NCBI GenBank assembly: GCA_029212425.1
Contig: JARGNC010000041.1
Location: forward strand, 1 to 16,067
Reading direction: 5' to 3'
Source of the DNA: Phycisphaerales bacterium
Lineage (GTDB): Bacteria > Planctomycetota > Phycisphaerae > Phycisphaerales > UBA1924
Length of the DNA: 16,067 nt
Shown here: in pieces, positions 7,343 to 13,818 of the stretch
Position numbering within the stretch: position 1 is the first letter of the stretch
How the letters are laid out: each line of letters starts with the position of its first letter
Program-made: the position numbers and the translations under genes
The notes under the pieces: model-generated
The model's database searches: none
What the model saw: only the letters and a program-made list of their open reading frames with translations
Told to the model about the DNA's origin: nothing

Positions 7343-8872
7343 TTGAGCGATCGAATCTGTTATCTTGAACGCACTGACCGAGGGCTTGCCCTTGCTGGAG
7401 TCCGACTTGTCGGCGGACATTCCGATGACCACTGGGATGCAACCACTGGGGGGACCCCAGAAGCGGTGCTCGAAACCATCGATGATGCCGCGGTCTGGAT
7501 CCGTCAACGGCTCAAATCTGGTGGTGGGTCATCCAAATCCCTTCCAGTTCTCTGCTTAGACACCGATGGCGCGGTCTGCACATGGACCAAACCAGAGGAC
7601 TCCGCACCAGAAATGATCAATGCCGCGATTGATCAACTGGACTCAAATCATGAAGACGATCTCGAAGGCGCTGTTCATTCCACAATGGGTGAGCGATTCC
7701 CGAACCTCCCTCTTGAGGTCAACTACGAATCGCTCGATCACGAACAAACTTCTGAAGGCTCACGCCAAGCGGTTGTAGCTACGCCGGATATCCCTGCACG
7801 ATTGCTGATCGACCAGCTCGACTCGATGGGTATCCGGATCGGACGCGTCGAGAACATCTGGTCGCTGATCGCTCAATGTTGGGATCCAGGAGCGCCGCAT
7901 CGTTCATCTGCACGCGCCTCACAGCGCGTGGTCTCAACCGACGATCCGATCTGCGGCTGCGTTGTCATGGACCCCAATCGCGGCAGGATCATCTGGACCT
8001 GGTCGAAAGAGGGCAAGCTCATCGCCGCGGGATCGATGCGTATTAGCCAATCCGCTGAGGATACCCAGTTCCATGAGAGCGATCTCTCAAGACTGTGCGC
8101 TGATTGGATCGGTTGGGCATCCCAGCTCGGGGTCGCGCCCCTCCGCGTGGTCCTCGTGCTCCCTGAACAGGAAGATGGATTGGATGTCAACCAGTTCGGT
8201 AGCGTGTTTACCAAGCATTGGCCGACGGCGACAACTGATCTGATCACCGATCCAGACCCCATCCTCGCGACGCTCCGAGCGGCGCACAAGATTCAAGAAG
8301 ACTCCTCAGAGCACACACACTCCAAGAGTGACCTTTCGAACCGTCCTGGTCGATCTCATCGAAAGATGTACCGCTGGGCCGGTGCCGCGTTGGTCATCGC
8401 TGGAGTCGCGATCGGATGGACCGCGACCACGCTGTATGCTCAGGGTTCAAAGACGATGTCTGAAGCAAAGGGCATCCGTTCGGGAATGGTCGAAGAGATT
8501 ATGAAGCTCCAGCCGCCTATCCAGCAGCTTCGACTCCCGACAGTCGAGCTCCAAGCGCGTCTCGATCGACTGATTTCCCGATCTGGACCGATGAAGGTGA
8601 CTCCGACCAAGCCGATCCTTGAAGAGCTTGAGACTATTTCCTATGTGCTCGGGATGTCCGGGATTGAGATCGAATCGATCCAGCTCACCCACACGCTCGT
8701 CAAGATCCAGATCCGTGTTGATGACCTCGCGCTTGCGGAACAAATCAATCAATCACTCCGATCCATCGAAGGATCGCATCTCCAATGGCGACCACAATCC
8801 GAGCTGTCCCGGCGAGGAAACCTGATCGAAGCGGCATTCTCAGCGGTCTGGGACTCAGGGAGTTCATCATGA
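7343..8872 (+). CDS. GspL/PilM-PilN-like protein (cytoplasmic actin-like fold plus membrane anchor)
   Basis: The 509-aa product has a large soluble N-terminal part (about 1-340), a membrane segment at 343-363, and a periplasmic part with a helical stalk and a C-terminal ferredoxin-like region (about 420-509, YVLGMSGIEIESIQLTHTLVKIQIRVDD). This matches GspL or a PilM-PilN fusion: the cytoplasmic domain docks the assembly ATPase and the periplasmic domain pairs with GspM. Pieces such as LCLDTDGAV and CGCVVMDPNRGRIIWTW look like actin-fold strands. The start is TTG at 7343; an in-frame TAA lies only 12 nt upstream, so no earlier start exists. There is no clear SD. The end overlaps the next gene by 4 nt. 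Confidence 0.75.
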   Translation: MSDRICYLERTDRGLALAGVRLVGGHSDDHWDATTGGTPEAVLETIDDAAVWIRQRLKSGGGSSKSLPVLCLDTDGAVCTWTKPEDSAPEMINAAIDQLDSNHEDDLEGAVHSTMGERFPNLPLEVNYESLDHEQTSEGSRQAVVATPDIPARLLIDQLDSMGIRIGRVENIWSLIAQCWDPGAPHRSSARASQRVVSTDDPICGCVVMDPNRGRIIWTWSKEGKLIAAGSMRISQSAEDTQFHESDLSRLCADWIGWASQLGVAPLRVVLVLPEQEDGLDVNQFGSVFTKHWPTATTDLITDPDPILATLRAAHKIQEDSSEHTHSKSDLSNRPGRSHRKMYRWAGAALVIAGVAIGWTATTLYAQGSKTMSEAKGIRSGMVEEIMKLQPPIQQLRLPTVELQARLDRLISRSGPMKVTPTKPILEELETISYVLGMSGIEIESIQLTHTLVKIQIRVDDLALAEQINQSLRSIEGSHLQWRPQSELSRRGNLIEAAFSAVWDSGSSS

Positions 8873-9438
8873 GTGCGATCCCGAGCAGACCAAGATTGAG
8901 CGCCGATGATCGGTACGAGCTTGCTTCGCGAGCTGCGATGCATGAGCGTCAATCGCGCCCTGTGCACTTCGTTGTATTCGGATTGATTGTTTTCGTCGCA
9001 GCACTAATCTTCATTGCGGTTGCGTGGAGACACAACAGCGCCGCCAATCGCACATTGATGAACAATCATCTCTCGGCGGTCAATGTCGAACGGATGATCG
9101 CGCAGATTAGCGAGCTTGAATCCGCACAATCACAATCGACTGTGGACGATCGGTTCGCGCCGATCCCGGATATCAAAACACGGATCGAACGGATCGGCGA
9201 ACAAATCGGGCTGACCGTTCCGATCCCTCGCAACGCGCAGCCTCGTACAGAGGGGAACGCTCGCTTGCTGAGTTTCCCGTACACAGTTCGCGATGAATCG
9301 CTCGAGAAGATCCTTCAGTGGATCCAGCAATCACAGACACAGATCCCGGGACTTGAAGTCCGCGAGATCACCATCAACCTCAACGCAAAGAGCTGGCAGA
9401 CCAAAGTCACGCTCACGCGATATGAACGGATCGAATAG
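8869..9438 (+). CDS. GspM/PilO-like inner-membrane assembly protein
   Basis: The product is 189 aa from the ATG at 8869. It has about 31 cytoplasmic residues, one membrane segment (32-53), a helical stalk (about 60-115) and a small alpha/beta domain (about 130-189, LLSFPYTVRDESLEKILQWI then VREITINLNAKSWQTKVTLTRYE). This is the topology and fold pattern of GspM and PilO, which dimerise with GspL/PilN. The start is decided by AGGGAG (8857-8862) 6 nt upstream and an ATGA overlap with the preceding stop. An ATG at 8785 in the same frame lies deep inside the upstream gene and is unlikely. The call rests on topology, domain pattern and order. Confidence 0.74.
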   Translation: MSAIPSRPRLSADDRYELASRAAMHERQSRPVHFVVFGLIVFVAALIFIAVAWRHNSAANRTLMNNHLSAVNVERMIAQISELESAQSQSTVDDRFAPIPDIKTRIERIGEQIGLTVPIPRNAQPRTEGNARLLSFPYTVRDESLEKILQWIQQSQTQIPGLEVREITINLNAKSWQTKVTLTRYERIE

Positions 9439-9449
9439 GAGTTCCCATC

Positions 9450-10106
9450 ATGCCGACCGGCAACCACACTTCTCCCCCCCTCCAATCGCTGATCGCACGC
9501 ACCGCAGCGGGGCTCGCAGTCCTTGGAGTTTCTACCCTCGTCGGATGCTCTGCGCCCAAAATGAACTGGGACAAAACGGAACCCGCGATCGATCCGGTCG
9601 AAGCGTACAACCAACGCTCGCGCGTCAAAGCACTCGAACTCTTCAGAGAAGCATCCAAGCTTCATGAGGAAGGCGAATCCGTCAAAGCACTCGCGAAGTA
9701 CCGCGAGTCGATCGACGCAGACAACACGCTCTTCGCAGCATGGAACAACATGGGACAACTGCTGATGCAGCAGAAGAACTACGCGGATGCCGTCGCGGCT
9801 TACAAAATCGCGTCTGATCTGCAGACCACTGATCCACGCCCGGACTACAACATCGGACTCGCGTACCAGACCATCGGCTGGGCCGACGAATCTTACGAGC
9901 ATTTCCAACGCTCCATTGATCGCGACCCGAACTACCTGCCATCCCTGCGTGGCGCAGTCCGCAGCGCGGAGATGCTGGGGATCGGGGACCAGCAGGTCCT
10001 TGAGTACATCCGCAACGGTCAGCTCCGCGAAACACAAACGGAATGGCGCGCGTACTTCGACCGCCAGCGTTTCCGTGTTGAGAAACTCATCGACGAGACA
10101 ACCTGA
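9450..10106 (+). CDS. TPR-repeat lipoprotein at the end of the secretion operon
   Basis: The 218-aa product has a lipoprotein signal peptide ending in a lipobox LVGC (Cys33), so it is likely lipid-anchored outside the inner membrane. About three tetratricopeptide repeats follow (61-94, 95-128, 130-163), with typical pieces such as AWNNMGQLLMQQKNYADAVAAYK and DYNIGLAYQTIGWADESYEHFQRSI. The SD AGGAG (9437-9441) overlaps the stop of the previous gene, which shows coupling. TPR lipoproteins such as PilF/PilW act as pilotins that bring the secretin to the outer membrane. A similar job is a reasonable inference here, but similarity to PilF was not tested. It is the last gene, convergent with phoH 15 nt away. 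Confidence 0.83.
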   Translation: MPTGNHTSPPLQSLIARTAAGLAVLGVSTLVGCSAPKMNWDKTEPAIDPVEAYNQRSRVKALELFREASKLHEEGESVKALAKYRESIDADNTLFAAWNNMGQLLMQQKNYADAVAAYKIASDLQTTDPRPDYNIGLAYQTIGWADESYEHFQRSIDRDPNYLPSLRGAVRSAEMLGIGDQQVLEYIRNGQLRETQTEWRAYFDRQRFRVEKLIDETT

Positions 10107-10121
10107 GATACGACGAACTTG

Positions 10122-11540
10122 TTAGAGTCTTTCCGCAGCGAGCGATGCGAGTTCGGATCGTTCGGTTTTTGCGAGTGTCACATGACCAACCATGCCCAAC
10201 CCTCGCATCTTCTCGACGGCGTAACTTAAGCCGTTGGATGATTCATCGAGGTATGGGTTGTCGATCTGTCCGATATCGCCTGTCAAGATCAGCTTGGTCC
10301 CTTCACCGACACGCGAGACAATGGTCTTCACCTCGTGCGGCGTCAGGTTCTGAGCCTCGTCCACGATCATGAACTGCAGCGGGATCGAACGACCACGGAT
10401 ATAGGTCAATGGCTCAAGCACCAATCGCCCATCCGCGATGAGCTTGTCGATGCGCTGCTCCGTGGTTTTGGATTCCGGCGCTTGGTTGGGAGATCCTCGC
10501 GTCGAGAGCAGGTACGACAGGTTGTCAAAGATTGGCTGCATCCAAGCACCGAGTTTCTCGTCTTTATCGCCAGGCAGGTATCCAATATCCCGCCCCATCG
10601 GCATGATCGGACGCGCGACAAGCAGCTTATCAAATCGCTCTTCTTGGAAGACCTTGGTCATCCCTGCTGCGATCGCGAGGAGTGTTTTCCCTGTCCCCGC
10701 GCTTCCCAGAAGCGTGACCAGTTTGATCTCGTCGTCGAGGAGCATGTCCATTGCCATTGTTTGTTGGACATTGCGTGCCATGATCCCGAAGGTCGGCTTG
10801 CGCTGCGCCGCGACCGGGATCAAGTGCTCTGTATCTGTCAATCGCCTCGCCAATCCGGAGTGGGTTTCATCCTGCGCGTCGGTGAGAATCACATACTGGT
10901 TCGGAGTGATCTCGCGCATGTAGGATTCGCCGTCCTCTGTCTCCGTCTTGAGATACGGCTCAAGACGCTCGATCGACATCATGCGATCCGCATAAAGATC
11001 ATCAATGATGTCCCGACTGACCGCGAGTTCCATATATCCCTGATAGAGGCGGTTTGCGTCTACGCGTTGATCGCGGACATCTTCGGACTTGATTCCCAGC
11101 GCGTCCGCTTTGATGCGTGCCGCAAGGTCTTTGGAGACAAACACCACACGGTTGTTGGCGCGATGCAACGACCATGCTGCGGCAATGATCCGGTTGTCTG
11201 GTTTATCCGCGGACAGAATCGGGGGACGCGAGTGGTCCTCGACATCGATGCTGAGCCACCCTGTTGCACCGCTCGAACGCACGCCGAGTTTTTCGAGCGA
11301 CACACCTTCGATCAGTTTCCCGAACCCACGCAGACGATCGAGCTGACGGATCGCGGTTCGTGCGTTTCGTCCAACATCGTCTTCCCTGCGTTTCATCGCG
11401 TCGAGTTCTTCGAGCACCGGATAGGGGATCACAATGTGGTTCTCCTGGAACACAAACATCGCGTTGGGGTTGTGCAGGAGCACATTGGTATCAAGAACAT
11501 AGTACTTGATGGACGAACTGGTATCTTTTTTGTCAGCCAT
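10122..11540 (-). CDS. PIN-domain PhoH-family ATPase (YlaK type)
   Basis: The product is 472 aa from the ATG at 11540. The N-terminal PIN nuclease-like domain (about 11-160) shows YYVLDTNVLLHNP (Asp17), PVLEELDAMK (Glu44/45), DNRIIAAA (Asp115) and VFVSKD (Asp138), the usual acidic set. The C-terminal PhoH ATPase has ITPNQY, FGIMARNVQQTMAMDMLL, Walker A GSAGTGKT (279-286), Walker B MIVDEAQNLTP and ILTGDIGQID. Proteins of this layout are thought to be RNA helicase-nucleases (PhoH2-like). Length fits YlaK (about 440 aa). No SD precedes the ATG. The frame is open further up, and an in-frame ATG at 11624 would add 28 residues without family character. It follows the DUF456 gene on the same strand. 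Confidence 0.92.
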   Translation of the reverse strand: MADKKDTSSSIKYYVLDTNVLLHNPNAMFVFQENHIVIPYPVLEELDAMKRREDDVGRNARTAIRQLDRLRGFGKLIEGVSLEKLGVRSSGATGWLSIDVEDHSRPPILSADKPDNRIIAAAWSLHRANNRVVFVSKDLAARIKADALGIKSEDVRDQRVDANRLYQGYMELAVSRDIIDDLYADRMMSIERLEPYLKTETEDGESYMREITPNQYVILTDAQDETHSGLARRLTDTEHLIPVAAQRKPTFGIMARNVQQTMAMDMLLDDEIKLVTLLGSAGTGKTLLAIAAGMTKVFQEERFDKLLVARPIMPMGRDIGYLPGDKDEKLGAWMQPIFDNLSYLLSTRGSPNQAPESKTTEQRIDKLIADGRLVLEPLTYIRGRSIPLQFMIVDEAQNLTPHEVKTIVSRVGEGTKLILTGDIGQIDNPYLDESSNGLSYAVEKMRGLGMVGHVTLAKTERSELASLAAERL

Positions 11541-11656
11541 GACTGGTTGCCGGGCGTCTGCAACACTGCGCTTCAGCACCGGTGGAATCTCCTCAATTGG
11601 GCGAGCGTTTGCCCGATACAGCATATCAAGTCGGTCTGTAGTTTGCTGAAAACCAT

Positions 11657-12169
11657 TCAGAATGCGTTGTAGATCACCATGCTCATGAGCACCGCCGCCG
11701 CGGCTCCTGCAAGCATCAGCTTGATGACCATCGAGATCAACCGACCCACCGCGGCACCAGAACCTGATCGCAATGAATCCTTCATACTTCGATTGGCGAC
11801 AGACCATTCCGCGATGAACGCGCCGCCTCCAGCGCCGATCACGCCGCCGATGATTGAGCCGATAATCGGAAGGATGAATGATCCAGCGATCGCGCCGACG
11901 AGCGTACCGATGACTGAACCGATTGCGCCGCTGCGCGAACCACCCATGCGTTTGACACCCAGTGCCGATGCAATGAAATCAACCAGTTCCGAGGTCGCGG
12001 CAATCCCGAAGAGCACGAGGACCGTCCACCATCCGACATATTCAGGCACCCACAGCGCGAGCAGCGCGCTGCATGCTGCCATCATCCAGATTCCTGGGAG
12101 GGTGATCGCGGTCATCGCGATCCCGATGGTGACTATCACGAGCACAATGGAGAGGATGAGCCAGATCAT
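11657..12169 (-). CDS. DUF456-family membrane protein
   Basis: The product is about 170 aa with several membrane segments. It begins with MIWLILSIVLVIVTIGIAMT, then ITLPGIWMM (the characteristic LPG segment), VLVLFGIAATSELVDFIASALG, KRMGGSRSGAIGSVIG and glycine-rich helices (IIGSIIGGVIGAGGGAFIAE). These are hallmarks of DUF456, a family of unknown function. I chose the ATG at 12169. A GTG at 12175, 2 codons earlier, is also possible, and AAGG lies a short way upstream of both. The gene sits 61 nt downstream of the two-TM protein and 116 nt upstream of the PhoH start, probably in one minus-strand operon. No function can be given. Confidence 0.87.
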   Translation of the reverse strand: MIWLILSIVLVIVTIGIAMTAITLPGIWMMAACSALLALWVPEYVGWWTVLVLFGIAATSELVDFIASALGVKRMGGSRSGAIGSVIGTLVGAIAGSFILPIIGSIIGGVIGAGGGAFIAEWSVANRSMKDSLRSGSGAAVGRLISMVIKLMLAGAAAAVLMSMVIYNAF

Positions 12170-12230
12170 GACCACGACGCCTTGTGTGCAGACGGTTTAT
12201 GCGGACCAAGATTTGATTGAGCGATTGGGA

Positions 12231-13154
12231 TCATTCCCCAGCTTCTTGGGAACCTGAAGCGTTTGTTTCCATTGCTTTCTTTTCCATCGCAAGGATCCAG
12301 TCCTCGACGAGCGCGTGCTGGTAGGTGTCCACCTTGATTTCTTTGCCTGCATGCGAGGGATGTGTGCTGTTGAGCTTGAGGAACACGATGAACTTGTCCC
12401 ACTTTCGCTTATCGACTTCTTCAAGATGCGCAGGGGTGATCTCGATGCCTCCGGGAACAGTGAATGTCATCGTCTCCGCATCCCATGAGAACTTCTGGGT
12501 GATGACCTTAAAGATGTTGAGCAGCATCCACGCGCCCACACCCCAACAGATGACCAAGATCCCCCACTGCGAAGGAATGTCATAACTCTTGAGTGGCTTG
12601 GGGATCGAATCAGCAGAGGTCCACTTCGCTTGGAGCGAGGTCAGGGTTTCACCCGGATTCTCGATGGTTGTGTATTCAGGGGTCAGCTGACTCACAGTCT
12701 GGAGTGCTTGGAGCCATTCCAAGCGAGTGTTGTACATGGTCGCTCGGAGTCTGCGATTTGAAGATTGATTTTGTGCATCGGTCGCGTTGCGACGGCGCTC
12801 TTCGGATTCTTTGAGCCGAGCGAGTTCTGATTCTGGGTCAGTAACGCTGGTCTCGCGCTCGAACAATCCGAACTGTTCGCTCGAAGCATTTTTCGCGGCA
12901 TCAAGATACTGCCACTTTGCCCAATCCGCGAATCGCTCGCCACGCGCTGGATACTTCACGGTCGCGTCGTAGAGCCCCAACGCTCCGAATCCGATCACGA
13001 AGAAGGTGATGATCCCGAGTTTGATGCTCCACTTGGGGTTGAGCGGTGCTTTGGCACAGCTCTGGGAAACATGATCGGGGGTCGCATCGACGCTCGGCTC
13101 TGGAACCGATCCGGTCCCAGTGGTTTCGTCGGGAGTGTTTGGTGTGTCGCTCAT
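12231..13154 (-). CDS. Hypothetical two-TM membrane protein
   Basis: I do not recognise the family. From the ATG at 13154 the product is 307 aa. It has a Pro/Thr/Ser/Asp-rich cytoplasmic N-terminus (1-40), a membrane segment (43-63), a charged and probably coiled external region (70-190, with ARLKESEERRRNATDAQ), a second membrane segment (196-216) and a cytoplasmic C-terminal domain (about 222-292, FSWDAETMTFTVPGG, WDKFIVFLKLN, VDTYQHALVEDWILAME). The last part ends in a helix after strands, a pattern compatible with a small PH-like domain; this is a guess. GGGGA sits a few nt before 13154, which decides the start over an upstream in-frame ATG at 13277. It is the first gene of the DUF456-phoH run. 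Confidence 0.75.
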   Translation of the reverse strand: MSDTPNTPDETTGTGSVPEPSVDATPDHVSQSCAKAPLNPKWSIKLGIITFFVIGFGALGLYDATVKYPARGERFADWAKWQYLDAAKNASSEQFGLFERETSVTDPESELARLKESEERRRNATDAQNQSSNRRLRATMYNTRLEWLQALQTVSQLTPEYTTIENPGETLTSLQAKWTSADSIPKPLKSYDIPSQWGILVICWGVGAWMLLNIFKVITQKFSWDAETMTFTVPGGIEITPAHLEEVDKRKWDKFIVFLKLNSTHPSHAGKEIKVDTYQHALVEDWILAMEKKAMETNASGSQEAGE

Positions 13155-13317
13155 TGAATCCCCAAAACTAGAATAGTGGTCTGAATCATTGGAATGGTAC
13201 AGAATACGCAGAAATGCTAGGGAATCAATCGGCCGATTCACCTTGAAGGCTTCATTTGATCTGCCTTTATTGAACAATCAGGGGGGTTGGGTGCATTATT
13301 CCAACCCGCTCGATCAG
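13155..13317. other. Intergenic region between two minus-strand genes
   Basis: These 163 nt hold the leader of the two-TM gene and the downstream region of the 78-aa gene. A possible -10 (TATTCT on the minus strand, 13170-13175) precedes the two-TM gene but has no good -35. The hairpin is listed separately. Nothing else is seen. Confidence 0.5.
13284..13307 (-). terminator. Hairpin downstream of the 78-aa gene, possible terminator
   Basis: A 7-bp perfect stem (GGGTTGG at 13284-13290 with CCAACCC at 13301-13307) encloses a 10-nt AT-rich loop. It lies just past the stop of the minus-strand 78-aa gene. There is no T-tract after it on either strand, so intrinsic termination is doubtful. Confidence 0.3.
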
Positions 13318-13554
13318 CTATTGATCAAGGTTATCCATCCGGCTCATTGCCGCTGCCCACCAGAGGGTGGAGCGTTTCTCGGCTTCATTCATCTTGAGAA
13401 GACCGGAGTATCCGCCCTCATCGACCCGCTTTGCTGGGATTCTGGGGGTTCGGAGCCCAAACTTGAGGGCGCGGGTCAAAAAGCTCGAATGCACGGCACG
13501 AAAGCGAGCACCGGCATCGAGTTCTTTCTTGGAGAGCTTTCCGGACCAGATCAT
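13318..13554 (-). CDS. Small hypothetical protein, 78 aa
   Basis: I do not recognise the family. The product (MIWSGKLSKKELDAGARF, then AVHSSFLTRALKFGLRTPRI and TLWWAAAMSRMDNL) is basic and probably soluble, with amphipathic helices and a Trp-Trp pair near the C-terminus. Its composition is protein-like, unlike the antisense frame. A promoter-like TTGGTT-17-TAGAAT with an extended -10 lies directly upstream. Its predicted start point falls on the A of the ATG at 13554, so the message would be leaderless. A GTG at 13560 is also in frame but would lie before the predicted transcript start. The gene is backed by composition and promoter placement rather than homology. Confidence 0.62.
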   Translation of the reverse strand: MIWSGKLSKKELDAGARFRAVHSSFLTRALKFGLRTPRIPAKRVDEGGYSGLLKMNEAEKRSTLWWAAAMSRMDNLDQ

Positions 13555-13560
13555 GCACAC

Positions 13561-13589
13561 ATTCTACCAGATTCACCTCAACAAACCAA
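13561..13589 (-). promoter_or_regulatory. Extended -10 promoter giving a leaderless start
   Basis: On the minus strand, TTGGTT (13584-13589), a 17-nt spacer and TAGAAT (13561-13566) preceded by TGG form a sigma-70-like site. Six nt separate the -10 from the ATG at 13554, the distance expected for transcription to start at the start codon. Confidence 0.5.
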
Positions 13590-13651
13590 TACGAATCTGC
13601 GAGCGTGGCTTTCGTGCTTGACCCCGCTACGATCCTCGTCCAGACCCGCTC

Positions 13652-13763
13652 TGGTTGACGCCCGGGCCCGATGCACGGGTGGCCTGTGAACCTGGTCAGG
13701 GCTTGACCGCAGCAGCCATAAGCAGCCGTCGCCCGGTGCCGTTGGTGTCCTGGGCGTCAACCA
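13652..13763 (+). ncRNA. ffs: Small bacterial signal recognition particle RNA (4.5S type)
   Basis: The conserved core is plain. GAACCTGGTCAGG (13688-13700) and AGCAGCCATAAGCAG (13711-13725) match the two sides of the SRP Alu-less helix 8, including the CAGG/AGCA symmetric loop that binds the Ffh M domain, followed by CGGTGCCG. The ends 13652-13663 and 13752-13763 form a perfect 12-bp stem, so the RNA is about 112 nt, normal for the short type. The apical part (13701-13710) reads GCTTGACCGC where GGAA-capped sequence is usual. It can form two G-C pairs closing a UUGACC loop. Its position 55 nt before dnaX resembles scr-dnaX in Bacillus. Exact ends are inferred from the stem; a TACGAT at 13628-13633 may be its -10. 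Confidence 0.88.
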
Positions 13764-13818
13764 AGGCGGGTCGTTTCGTTGGTTTCTTCTCCGAATCCGA
13801 CGCTCCTACACTCCTTCC

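Noticed and set aside
9315..10037. 240-codon open frame on the minus strand
   Set aside because: It is antisense to the GspM-like gene end and the TPR lipoprotein, and has no recognisable domain.
10335..11672. 445-codon open frame on the plus strand
   Set aside because: It lies antisense to the clear PIN-PhoH gene and its product is rich in Arg, His and Cys without motifs; it is a codon-bias shadow.
11541..11807. An N-terminal extension of the PhoH protein reaching into the DUF456 gene
   Set aside because: The open frame continues, but the extension is low in protein-like character and overlaps DUF456; the PIN domain starts properly near 11540.
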